Of a stretch of DNA of 64,000 nucleotides, positions 43,838 through 51,656 are shown piece after piece. Every line of letters begins with the position of its first letter. The stretch's first letter is position 1. The notes beneath the pieces are model-generated. The model made no database searches, was not told the DNA's origin, and saw only the letters and a program-made list of their open reading frames with translations. The stretch spans positions 1 through 64,000 of the forward strand of contig JADKGZ010000015.1 of assembly GCA_016722025.1 (NCBI GenBank), written 5' to 3'. The position numbers and the translations under genes were made by a program. The DNA comes from Acidimicrobiaceae bacterium. GTDB taxonomy: Bacteria > Actinomycetota > Acidimicrobiia > Acidimicrobiales > Ilumatobacteraceae.

Positions 43838-45895
43838 TCAGGCCAGGCGAATCACCTCGCGCCGGAACGGAGTATCGCCTCGATCAGCCGGCTCGGCCTG
43901 CAACGCCTCCGCGTAGAGCCGGCCGCTGAACACCGCTTCGGCGATGGTGCCCGGGTTCCACGCATCACCGATGGCCTGCACGTTTCCCATGCCCAGCTGG
44001 TGGAGTTCGCCGACCAGCGTGTCGTCGGGGGTGCGGTACGTGACCGACACGATGTCGTCGGCGGCGATGTCTCGTTCACTGCCGGTGTAGGTGCACTTGA
44101 GGCGAGCCGTCTCGCCGTCGTGACCGATGACCGCAGCATCGGTGACGACCACCACACCGGCGGCCACCAACCGTCGATGGATCTTGTGCTGCTCCATCGT
44201 GTTCACCGTCCAGGCCGACACCTTCGACTCGGGAGTGACGATCGTGACGTCGAACCCCTCACCGGCGAGCAGCTCGGCGAGCACTCCGCCGATGTAGAAC
44301 AGATCGTCGTCGTACACCACCACCCGCGGGCCAACAGGACGCCGGCCGGCCAGCAGGTCGTCGGGCGTGAGTGCAGCGGCGAACACCCCCGCCGAGTGGA
44401 ACCGGCCCAACCCGTCGGCCCGCCACGTGGCGCCGGTGGCCACGGCAACGTGCGTGAAGTCGTAGCCGGCGATCTCGGCCGCACTCATCGGGCTCTCCAG
44501 CGTCACCAGCACGTTCGTCAGCTGCTGCAACTGCAGCACCCGGTGGTCGGCCACGCGGCCCCACTCGGCGAGCCCGGGAAGCCGGGCCTCGCGCACGACA
44601 CGACCGCCCAGCTGGCGCGACGCTTCGGCGAGCACCACCTCGTACCCGCGACGGCCGAGCCACAGTGCGGCTTCCAGCCCCGCCGGGCCGGCACCGACGA
44701 CCAGCACCTTGGCCGGGGGCGCCGCCGACGGTGCAGGCGTGATTCGCTCCGGGTGCCAACCGCGACGCCACTCCTCGCCCATCGACGGGTTCTGCGTGCA
44801 ACGGATCGGCACGCTCAGCCAGTCGCTGGCGACGCACACGTTGCAGCCGATGCACTCGCGGATGTCGTGCAGCCGGCCCTCCTCGATCTTCCGCGGCAGG
44901 AACGGATCGGCGATGCTGGGCCGCGCAGCCCCGATGAAGTCGGTGATGCCCTGCCGCACGAGGCGCACCATGGTGTCGGGCGACGTGTAGCGCCCGACGA
45001 TCACCACCGGCTTCGACGTGAGCTGCTTGAAGCCGTGCACGAACGGCTCGCTGTATCCCTCCTGCTCGAACCGCGAGGTGCTGCTGTCGAAGTCCCACTC
45101 ACCCACCATCAGGTCCCACAGGTCGGGCACCTCGCCGATCAGCCCGAACACGTCTTCCATCTCGCTGCGGCCGAGACCGAGTGACCGGCCCTGACCATCG
45201 GTGCCCAGCAGCTCGTCGACCACGATGCGGCAGGCGACCGCCGCCTTGCCCTCGCAGATCTCGGCGGTGTCCTCCAGCACCTCACGCAGCAGGCGCACGC
45301 GGTTCTCCAACGATCCTCCGTACTCGTCGGTACGCGCGTTGAACCTGGGCGACAGGAACTGCTGCAGCACGGTGAGCCCGTGCGCGGCGTACACGTACAC
45401 CAGGTCGTAGCCGGCCACGAGCGAGCGGCGCACCGCCGCTCGATGCCACTCGCGGAGATCGGCGATGTCGGCACTGCTCATCTCGCGGCCCACCGACGGC
45501 GTGCCACAGGTGACCGGCCGCACCGACGGCCCGATCGCCGGCACCCGCGAGTACTGGTTCGGCGCGTTGAGGCCGCTGTGCGCCAGCTCGATGCCGGCGA
45601 GCCCTCCGTGCGCGTGCACGCGCTCCGTCATCCGGGCGTGCGCCGGTACATCGGCGTCGTCCCACAGCCGGCCTTCCACCGCTCCGTCGAGCGCAGAGGT
45701 GTGGTGGATCTCCACCTCTTCCGTGCACACCACTGCCCAGCCACCTTCGGCCTTCACCCCCCGCATCTCCGCCAACGAGGAAGGGTGCCGGTGCCCCATG
45801 CCATTGCAGTGGGGCACCTGGAAGAAGCGGTTGCGGGCCACCTTGGGGCCGATGCGAACAGGTTCGAAGAGGACGTCGTAGCGAGGCTCGCGCAT
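43838..45895 (-). CDS. FMN/4Fe-4S oxidoreductase, trimethylamine/dimethylamine dehydrogenase type
   Basis: 685 residues. The N-terminal OYE-type TIM barrel (1-330) has HSGLNAPNQYSRV and SPRFNARTDEYGGSLENR; the cluster motif is CIGCNVC at about 345 with a fourth Cys in IRCTQNPSMG; the C-terminal FAD/NAD-like part has VLVVGAGPAGLEAALWL (about 395-411) and GNVQAIGDAWNPGTIAEAV. This is the layout of trimethylamine/dimethylamine dehydrogenase and 2,4-dienoyl-CoA reductase; the details of CIGCNVC-x-C resemble the amine type more. With the dimethylformamidase-like gene at 34.2 kb, which in true form yields dimethylamine, it could serve methylated-amine use (inference). Confidence 0.82.
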   Translation of the reverse strand: MREPRYDVLFEPVRIGPKVARNRFFQVPHCNGMGHRHPSSLAEMRGVKAEGGWAVVCTEEVEIHHTSALDGAVEGRLWDDADVPAHARMTERVHAHGGLAGIELAHSGLNAPNQYSRVPAIGPSVRPVTCGTPSVGREMSSADIADLREWHRAAVRRSLVAGYDLVYVYAAHGLTVLQQFLSPRFNARTDEYGGSLENRVRLLREVLEDTAEICEGKAAVACRIVVDELLGTDGQGRSLGLGRSEMEDVFGLIGEVPDLWDLMVGEWDFDSSTSRFEQEGYSEPFVHGFKQLTSKPVVIVGRYTSPDTMVRLVRQGITDFIGAARPSIADPFLPRKIEEGRLHDIRECIGCNVCVASDWLSVPIRCTQNPSMGEEWRRGWHPERITPAPSAAPPAKVLVVGAGPAGLEAALWLGRRGYEVVLAEASRQLGGRVVREARLPGLAEWGRVADHRVLQLQQLTNVLVTLESPMSAAEIAGYDFTHVAVATGATWRADGLGRFHSAGVFAAALTPDDLLAGRRPVGPRVVVYDDDLFYIGGVLAELLAGEGFDVTIVTPESKVSAWTVNTMEQHKIHRRLVAAGVVVVTDAAVIGHDGETARLKCTYTGSERDIAADDIVSVTYRTPDDTLVGELHQLGMGNVQAIGDAWNPGTIAEAVFSGRLYAEALQAEPADRGDTPFRREVIRLA

Positions 45896-45972
45896 GCTCT
45901 CTCACTAGCAGAACCGTCGAGGGAGTGACGGTTGTCGTACGGCGGCGCCGCACGTGCGCCACCCGACGGTGG

Positions 45973-45978
45973 CAGAAT
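45973..45978 (+). promoter_or_regulatory. -10 box CAGAAT of a leaderless promoter
   Basis: Six nt before the ATG at 45985. Confidence 0.4.
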
Positions 45979-45984
45979 CGCCGG

Positions 45985-47067
45985 ATGCGCTTTTTCCGCA
46001 GTCTGTCCCTTCCGGTCGTCGCCATGGCCTTCCTTGCCGCGTGCAGCAGCAGCGGCGGCTCCGGTGCCGACACCTCCACGGCCAGCACGCCGAACACCAT
46101 CGAGCTCTCCACGTTGCCGCCCACCGTGGTCACCGAGCCGCCTGCCACCACCACCACGGAAGCGGCCACCACCACCAGCACGCTGCCACCGCCCGTGTAT
46201 CCCCTCACCGGTCTCCCCGTCACCGACGGCAACGAACTGGCGGTGCTGCGGCCCGTGGTGGTGGCCAAGGTGGGCAACTACGACGCGCATCCGCAGTCGG
46301 GCGCCAACCTGGCCGACATCGTCTACGAGGAGATCATCAACGACAACGTGTCGCGCTTCGCGATGGTCTTCCAGAGCCAGGGCGCCGCCGAGGTGGGGCC
46401 CATCCGCTCGGGCCGGCTGCAAGACGTCGACCTGTTGGGTTCCCTGGGTTCGCCCATCCTGGCCTGGTCGGGCGGCAACGGCACCGTCACCCGCGAGATC
46501 CGCGACAGCGACCTGGTCGACATGAGCCCCAACTTCTGTGGCAGCGCGTGCTTCCGCGTCGGGTTCGACAAGGCTCCGTACAACCTGTACTTCGACATCA
46601 ACAAGGCGTGGGAGCAAGCGCCTCCCGGCGCCGGCATCCCGCCGCAGCAGTTCCAGTTCCGCGAGACCTCGGCCGCGCCCGGTGGCGTGCCGTCGGCCGG
46701 TGTGCTGGTGAAGATGGACAGCTACTCCATCGACTGGACCTGGAATGCGACATCGGGCCTGTACGAGCGGCAGCAGAACGGTCGCGCGGACAAGGAGCGC
46801 AGCGGCGAACTGGTCACCACCAACAACGTCGTCGTGCTCGAGATGGTCTACAACAAGGGCATCTCCAACAGCCCCGACGCACAGAGCACGGGCACCGGGC
46901 AGGTGTGGGTGTTCAGCGGCGGCAACATGGTGCACGGCACCTGGAGCCGGCCCGACCGACTGCAGCCGTTCGCACTCACCGCCGACGACGGCACGCCCAT
47001 CCTGCTCACGCCGGGCCGCACCTTCGTGCAGCTCCCACGCACGGGCGGCAACGTCACACCGAAGTGA
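45985..47067 (+). CDS. DUF3048-family lipoprotein
   Basis: 360 residues. Lipobox AFLAAC near residue 20, a Thr-rich linker (25-70), then the DUF3048 domain: YPLTGLPV, RPVVVAKVGNYDAHPQSG, ADIVYEEIINDNVSRFAMVFQS, GPIRSGRLQDVDLL. The C-terminal half carries VVVLEMVYNKG and a Trp/Gly-rich end. This family (YerB-like) is widespread in Gram-positive bacteria and its role is not established. It lies alone, divergent from the flavoprotein and convergent with an SDR. Confidence 0.88.
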   Translation: MRFFRSLSLPVVAMAFLAACSSSGGSGADTSTASTPNTIELSTLPPTVVTEPPATTTTEAATTTSTLPPPVYPLTGLPVTDGNELAVLRPVVVAKVGNYDAHPQSGANLADIVYEEIINDNVSRFAMVFQSQGAAEVGPIRSGRLQDVDLLGSLGSPILAWSGGNGTVTREIRDSDLVDMSPNFCGSACFRVGFDKAPYNLYFDINKAWEQAPPGAGIPPQQFQFRETSAAPGGVPSAGVLVKMDSYSIDWTWNATSGLYERQQNGRADKERSGELVTTNNVVVLEMVYNKGISNSPDAQSTGTGQVWVFSGGNMVHGTWSRPDRLQPFALTADDGTPILLTPGRTFVQLPRTGGNVTPK

Positions 47068-47090
47068 ACCGGCCGACGCCCGGCAGCAGC

Positions 47091-47894
47091 TCAGTCCCTG
47101 CCGCCGCCGTCGACCTCGATGCGCTGGCCGGTGACGTACCCGGCGCCTGCGCTGCACAACCACAGCACCACGTTGGCGATGTCGGAGGGCTGGCACACGC
47201 GACCGAACGGAGCGGCGGCATCCATCGAGCGCAGGTCGTCGAGGTCGCGGTTGCCGCTCATCGCCCGCGCCAAGCGCAGGCCCATGTCGGTCTCCACCAG
47301 CCCCGGGGCCACCACGTTGACGTGGATGCCGTGGCGGCGCTCCTCCTTCGCCAGCGAGAACGCCAGCGCTTCCATCGCCGCCTTGCCCATGTTGTATGGC
47401 GCACCGTTGGCCGACATGTGGGACGTGGCAACGGAGGAGATCATCACGATGTCGCCGCGGCCGCGGCCGCGCATCGATGGCAGCGCCTCGCGCGCGAGGT
47501 GATGCGGCCCGAACGCATGAGTGGCGACGACGCGCATCATCTCCTCGGGGTCGGTGTCGGCCACGGCCCGCCCGCGTGAAGCGATGCCCGCGTTGCACAC
47601 CAGGATGTCGACGCCGCCGAAGTCGGCGATGGTCGCAGCGACCAACGATGCACAGTCGGCCGCATCATCGACGGAACCGGCGAACGCCTTCGCCGAGCCA
47701 CCGGCCCGGGTGATGGCGGCAACCGTCTCGGCGGCGGCCTCGGCGTCGCGCCGGTAGTTGACGGCCACGGTGGCACCGTTGGCGGCCAGCAGCTCGCTGA
47801 TGCCACGGCCGATGCCACGCCCTCCGCCGGTGACGATGGCGACGCGCCCTTCCAGTGGCCGCCCTGCACGCTCGTTGCTGTCGTCGTGAAGCAT
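47091..47894 (-). CDS. SDR-family NAD(P)-dependent oxidoreductase 3
   Basis: 267 residues. TGGGRGIGRGIS (about 21-32), NAGIASRG, ISSVATSHMSANGAPYNMGK (Ser/Tyr/Lys triad, about 156-175), TGQRIEVDGGG. The start at 47894 is preferred because AAGAAT lies 6 nt before it; sequence upstream in frame overlaps the CDF promoter. Typical 3-oxoacyl-ACP reductase or sugar dehydrogenase size; substrate unknown. Confidence 0.85.
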   Translation of the reverse strand: MLHDDSNERAGRPLEGRVAIVTGGGRGIGRGISELLAANGATVAVNYRRDAEAAAETVAAITRAGGSAKAFAGSVDDAADCASLVAATIADFGGVDILVCNAGIASRGRAVADTDPEEMMRVVATHAFGPHHLAREALPSMRGRGRGDIVMISSVATSHMSANGAPYNMGKAAMEALAFSLAKEERRHGIHVNVVAPGLVETDMGLRLARAMSGNRDLDDLRSMDAAAPFGRVCQPSDIANVVLWLCSAGAGYVTGQRIEVDGGGRD

Positions 47895-47900
47895 GGCGCC

Positions 47901-47906
47901 ATTCTT
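47901..47906 (-). promoter_or_regulatory. -10 box AAGAAT of a leaderless promoter
   Basis: Six nt before the ATG at 47894. Confidence 0.35.
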
Positions 47907-47970
47907 CACCAAGCGCCCGCGTGCATCGCCGGTCGGAGCGGCGGCCGCGACTGCCGCCGCCGCCCCTCGG

Positions 47971-47976
47971 TAGTCT
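47971..47976 (+). promoter_or_regulatory. -10 box TAGTCT of a leaderless promoter
   Basis: Six nt before the GTG at 47983 of the CDF gene. Confidence 0.5.
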
Positions 47977-47982
47977 TCCAGC

Positions 47983-48900
47983 GTGCAAGACGGAAGCCGC
48001 AAGGCCATCATCGCCGCCTTCTTCGCCAACCTCGGCATTGCCATTGCGAAGTTCGTCGGCTTTCTCCTCACTCGTTCGGCGGGCCTGCTCGCCGAGGCCG
48101 GGCACAGCCTGGCCGACACCGGCAACCAGGGTCTGTTCATGTTCGGTGGCAAACGCGGCAAGCGGCCCGCCGACCGGGCGCACCCGTTCGGGTACGGCCC
48201 GGAGCGCTACTTCTGGTCGTTCATCGTCGCGCTCGTGCTGTTCAGCATGGGCGGCCTGTTCGCGCTGTACGAGGGCATCCACAAGCTCAGCGACCCGCAC
48301 GAGATCAAGAGCATCGGCATCGCCTACGCCATCCTGCTGGTGTCCATCGCGCTCGAGACGTACTCGCTGCGCACGGCCGTGAAGGAAGCGAACCACGTGC
48401 GTCACGGTCGGTCGTGGTGGAGGTTCATCCGCACCTCGAAGGCGCCCGAGCTACCGGTGGTTCTGCTCGAAGACGTTGGCGCCCAGACCGGTCTGGTGGT
48501 CGCACTCCTCGGGCTCGGCATGGCCGACATCACCGGCGACCCGCGATTGGATGCGGTTGGCTCCATCACCATCGGCGTGCTGCTGGTGGTGATCGCCATC
48601 ATCCTCGCCACCGAGATGAAGGGCCTGCTCATCGGCGAGTCGGCCAGCGACGAGGATCTCGATGCCATCAACGCCTCGCTCGCGGGCGCCGACAAGGTGA
48701 ACGGCATCATCCACCTGCGCACCATGCATCTCGGGCCCGACCAGTTGCTGGTTGCCGCCAAGCTCGACTTCGACCCCACGCTCAACGTCGCCGAACTGGC
48801 CCTGGCCATCGATGGCGCCGAGGCCAGCCTGCGTGCTGCGGTGCCCATCGCCGCCACCATCTACATCGAGCCCGACATCTTGCGGCAGCCAGCCGAGTGA
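47983..48900 (+). CDS. Cation diffusion facilitator family transporter
   Basis: 305 residues with six transmembrane helices. The first metal site is in AEAGHSLADTGNQ (about 35-47, His and Asp). In helix 5 the second half of the site is LLEDVGAQTG (about 160-169) with Glu/Asp in place of the usual HxxxD. The cytoplasmic C-terminal domain (about 215-305) has the CDF fold with HLRTMHLGPDQLLVAAKL. Exports Zn, Fe or Mn; metal not certain. It overlaps the EamA gene by GTGA. Confidence 0.88.
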   Translation: MQDGSRKAIIAAFFANLGIAIAKFVGFLLTRSAGLLAEAGHSLADTGNQGLFMFGGKRGKRPADRAHPFGYGPERYFWSFIVALVLFSMGGLFALYEGIHKLSDPHEIKSIGIAYAILLVSIALETYSLRTAVKEANHVRHGRSWWRFIRTSKAPELPVVLLEDVGAQTGLVVALLGLGMADITGDPRLDAVGSITIGVLLVVIAIILATEMKGLLIGESASDEDLDAINASLAGADKVNGIIHLRTMHLGPDQLLVAAKLDFDPTLNVAELALAIDGAEASLRAAVPIAATIYIEPDILRQPAE

Positions 48901-49832
48901 GCGAAGAGACCGGCCTCCTCGTCGCCGACGAGACGCGATTCCGCATCCGCAGGCCGCAGGGACGTGCACTCGGCCTCACGGCGCTGGTTGCGGTCATCCT
49001 GCTGTTCAGCGCCGGCTCCACGCTGGTGAAGCTCTCCGAGACCCCGGGCGTGGCCGTGGCGTTCTGGCGCATGCTGCTGTGCTCGTTCATCTGGATCGGC
49101 ATCCTGCGGGTCACCGAGCAACGCTGGCTCAGCTGGGCCGACCTCCGTCCGGCCCTGGTACCGGGCATCGCGTTCGGGCTCAACATCACGTTCTTCTTCA
49201 CCGGCGTCACCAAGACCACGGTTGCCTCTGCCGAGTTCACCGGGGCCCTCACCCCGCTGCTGGTGGTGCCGCTGGGCGCCTGGCTGTTTCACGAGCGTCT
49301 GCGCCTGGGCGCGCTCGCGTTCGGGCTGATCTCGCTCGTCGGGCTCGCGTTGGTGCTGTTCTTCGCTCCTGCCAACGGCGAGTTCTCCTGGACCGGTGTC
49401 GCCTGGATCGGCGGCGCGCTGTGCCTGTGGGCCACCTACCTGCTCACCAGCCGCCGCTTGCGCCAGGGCCGGTCGGTGGCAGCGGTGATGGCGGCGATCA
49501 CCCCGATCGCAACGGTGGTCACGTTGCCCCTTGGCCTCTTCGTCTTCCCCGGCACCCTCGGCCAGCTCACCTGGCGGTCGGTCGTCTTCATCGTGATCCT
49601 CGCCGCGCTCACCGGCACGGCAGCGCACGGGCTGATGGTCTTCGCCCAGCAATCGGTGCCCATCGGCGTGATCAGCATGCTGCAGGTGTCGCAACCGGCG
49701 CTCGCCGTGCTCTGGTCGGTGCTGTTCCTCGGCAGCACGGTGCGGCCCATTCAGATCGGGGGCATGGCGTTGGTCATCGCCGGCCTGGCCATCGTCACCA
49801 TCCAGACGCAACGCAGCAGCAGCACCGGCTGA
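48897..49832 (+). CDS. EamA/DMT-superfamily transporter
   Basis: 311 residues with ten hydrophobic helices in two EamA repeats (about 20-155 and 165-305). FWRMLLCSFIW, TKTTVASAEFTGALTPL and SMLQVSQPALAVLWSVLFLG are the expected repeat motifs. Members export amino acids or other metabolites. The GTG at 48897 is in the stop of the CDF gene, so the two are coupled. Confidence 0.85.
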   Translation: MSEETGLLVADETRFRIRRPQGRALGLTALVAVILLFSAGSTLVKLSETPGVAVAFWRMLLCSFIWIGILRVTEQRWLSWADLRPALVPGIAFGLNITFFFTGVTKTTVASAEFTGALTPLLVVPLGAWLFHERLRLGALAFGLISLVGLALVLFFAPANGEFSWTGVAWIGGALCLWATYLLTSRRLRQGRSVAAVMAAITPIATVVTLPLGLFVFPGTLGQLTWRSVVFIVILAALTGTAAHGLMVFAQQSVPIGVISMLQVSQPALAVLWSVLFLGSTVRPIQIGGMALVIAGLAIVTIQTQRSSSTG

Positions 49833-49838
49833 ACCGGG

Positions 49839-49844
49839 TACACT
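49839..49844 (+). promoter_or_regulatory. -10 box TACACT upstream of the TPP riboswitch
   Basis: TACACT lies about 15 nt before the riboswitch core, leaving a start at about 49851. It promotes the thiamine operon. Confidence 0.5.
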
Positions 49845-49852
49845 CGCCCGAC

Positions 49853-49946
49853 AACCGAAGGGGAGCTCACAGGGTGGTGGGCTGAGAGGGTGGCCGTCGC
49901 CACCGACCCGAGAACCTGATCTGGGTAATGCCAGCGGAGGGATGCA
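49853..49946 (+). promoter_or_regulatory. TPP riboswitch (THI element)
   Basis: Conserved core in order: GGGGAGC at 49858-49865, GGGCTGAGAGGG at about 49879-49890, a variable GC hairpin, CCCGAGAACCTGATCTGGG and TAATGCCAGCGGAGGGA ending at about 49942. The GGAGG at 49936-49940 that closes the element is also the Shine-Dalgarno for the next gene. Thiamine diphosphate binding would hide it and block translation. Confidence 0.93.
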
Positions 49947-49947
49947 G

Positions 49948-50598
49948 ATGGTGCAAGCAGTGGTGGTGATCGGAGGCGGCGCCCTCTCTACACGCGCACT
50001 CGAGGCAATTCGCGACGACGCCGTCATCATCGCGGCCGACAGCGGCCTCGATCACGCGGTGGAGGCCGGGTTGCGGCCCACCGTGCTCGTGGGCGACCTC
50101 GACAGCATCAGCGCCTCGGGGCGCATGTGGGCATACGCCAGGGAAGTGGAGATCCACGAGCATCCCGCCGACAAGGACGCCACCGACACCGAGATCGCGA
50201 TCGAGCGTGCGCTGCAGGTACCCGACGTACGGCAGTTGCTGGTGATCGGGGGTGTCGACGCCGCCGGCGAACGCCGGCTCGACCACCAGTTGGCCACCAT
50301 CCTCGCATTGGGCCATGCATCGCTCGCCGAGCTCGGCTCCGTGCGCGCGGTGCTCGGCAGCACCGCGCTGTCGATGCTGCACCCGGGGCGGCGCAGCGTG
50401 CTCGACGTCGAGCCGGGCCAGACGTTCTCCCTGCTCGCGCTGCACGGGCCGTGCGGCGGGGTGCAGGTCACCGGCGCACGCTGGCCGTTGCACGACGCCA
50501 CGCTCACCGGCACCGAGGCACGGGGCATGAGCAACGAAGCAACCGACCGAACCGAAGTGCATGTCGCCTCCGGCGTGCTGACAGTCGTCGTGCCATGA
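49948..50598 (+). CDS. thiN: Thiamine diphosphokinase (TPK)
   Basis: 216 residues. Phosphorylates thiamine straight to thiamine diphosphate. IIAADSGLDHAVEAGLRPTVL (about 29-49), VGDLDSIS (about 50-57), HPADKDATDTEIAIERAL, and IGGVDAAGERRLDHQLATIL match the TPK fold and its Mg/ATP sites. The start at 49948 is preferred over ATG 49942 because it lies 7 nt from GGAGG. First gene of the riboswitch-controlled operon; the stop overlaps the next start (ATGA). Confidence 0.9.
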   Translation: MVQAVVVIGGGALSTRALEAIRDDAVIIAADSGLDHAVEAGLRPTVLVGDLDSISASGRMWAYAREVEIHEHPADKDATDTEIAIERALQVPDVRQLLVIGGVDAAGERRLDHQLATILALGHASLAELGSVRAVLGSTALSMLHPGRRSVLDVEPGQTFSLLALHGPCGGVQVTGARWPLHDATLTGTEARGMSNEATDRTEVHVASGVLTVVVP

Positions 50599-50653
50599 AC
50601 GGTCGTGCCATGAACGGTCGTCACATGAACCGTCGTCACATGAACCGTCGTCA
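50594..50653. repeat. 15-bp tandem repeat, 4 copies, giving four in-frame starts
   Basis: Unit CATGAACCGTCGTCA and variants (50594, 50609, 50624, 50639). Each holds an ATG in the ThiB frame, giving the peptide series MNGRA, MNGRH, MNRRH, MNRRH before the lipoprotein signal. Confidence 0.9.
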
Positions 50654-51656
50654 CCTCGTGTTGGCGGTCGCCATGGCGACCTCGCTGGTCGCAGCCGGTT
50701 GCAGCAGCGACGGCGGCAGCGACGGCGCGGAGAAGGTCGCACTGACGCTGGTGGCGTACGACTCGTTCCCCACCAAGGACACCCCACTCAACGATGCGCT
50801 CGCCGAGTTCACGGCCGACACCGGCATCGACGTCAGCATCGTCATCGCCGGCGATGCGGGCACGATGGTCACCAAAGCCGTGCTCACCGCCGGCAACCCG
50901 GAGGGCGACGTGCTGTGGGGTGTCGACAACACCCTGCTCTCGGCAGCCACCGATGGCGGCATCTTCGACGGTGCGCCCGCGCAGGTCGACTTCGGTGATG
51001 TGTGCGTGAACTACGACATCGCCTGGTTCGCCGAGCACGGCATCGACCCGCCGGCAACGCTCGACGACCTGCTGCTGCCCGAGTACAACGACCTCCTCGT
51101 GGTGCAGAACCCGGCCACCTCGTCGCCCGGCCTTGCATTCCTGCTGGCCACCGTGGCGAACAGCGGCGAGGACGGATGGCAGCAGTACTGGTCGGCCCTG
51201 CGCGCGAACGGCGTGGAAGTGGTCGACTCCTGGACCACCGCCTACTACGAGCGGTTCAGCGGTGCCGGCGGCAGCGCCGGCGACAAGCCGCTGGTGGTCA
51301 GCTACGGCAGCAGCCCACCGTTCGAGGTGCTGTTCGCCGACCCGCCACGAACCGACTCGCCGACCGGGGTCGCCGCGGCCACCTGCTTCCGCCAGCTCGA
51401 GTACGCGGGCACGCTGCGCGGCACCCGGCACCCGGTGGAGGCGAGTCGGCTCCTCGACTTCCTCGTCAGCGAGCGCTTCCAGCGCGAGCTGCCGCTGAAC
51501 CTCTACGTCTACCCGGTCAACACCGACGTGGTGCTGCCCGATGCGTTCACCGAGTACGCCGTGGTCCCCGACGATCCGTTCACACTCGACCCCGCGACCA
51601 TCGCGGCCAATCGCGAGCAATGGCAGGACCAGTGGAACGAGATCGTGCTGCGCTGA
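50595..51656 (+). CDS. thiB: Thiamine ABC transporter substrate-binding lipoprotein ThiB
   Basis: About 353 residues if it starts at ATG 50595; ATGs at 50610, 50625 and 50640 are also in frame. Basic n-region from the repeat, hydrophobic core LVLAVAMATSLVAAGC with the lipobox. The binding-protein fold carries LVAYDSFPT, FTADTGIDVSIVIAGDAG, GDVLWGVDNTLLSAA, DFGDVCVNYDIAWF, PATSSPGLAFLLA, VDSWTTAYY and the final VYPVNTDVVLPDAF. Compared with relatives from memory, about 20-25 residues seem missing between GGIFD and VDFGDV, with the frame kept. Delivers thiamine to ThiPQ. Confidence 0.88.
   Translation: MNGRAMNGRHMNRRHMNRRHLVLAVAMATSLVAAGCSSDGGSDGAEKVALTLVAYDSFPTKDTPLNDALAEFTADTGIDVSIVIAGDAGTMVTKAVLTAGNPEGDVLWGVDNTLLSAATDGGIFDGAPAQVDFGDVCVNYDIAWFAEHGIDPPATLDDLLLPEYNDLLVVQNPATSSPGLAFLLATVANSGEDGWQQYWSALRANGVEVVDSWTTAYYERFSGAGGSAGDKPLVVSYGSSPPFEVLFADPPRTDSPTGVAAATCFRQLEYAGTLRGTRHPVEASRLLDFLVSERFQRELPLNLYVYPVNTDVVLPDAFTEYAVVPDDPFTLDPATIAANREQWQDQWNEIVLR

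Noticed and set aside
49942..49947. ATG 49942 as start of thiamine diphosphokinase
   Set aside because: It is only 1 nt from the GGAGG Shine-Dalgarno, while ATG 49948 is at 7 nt.
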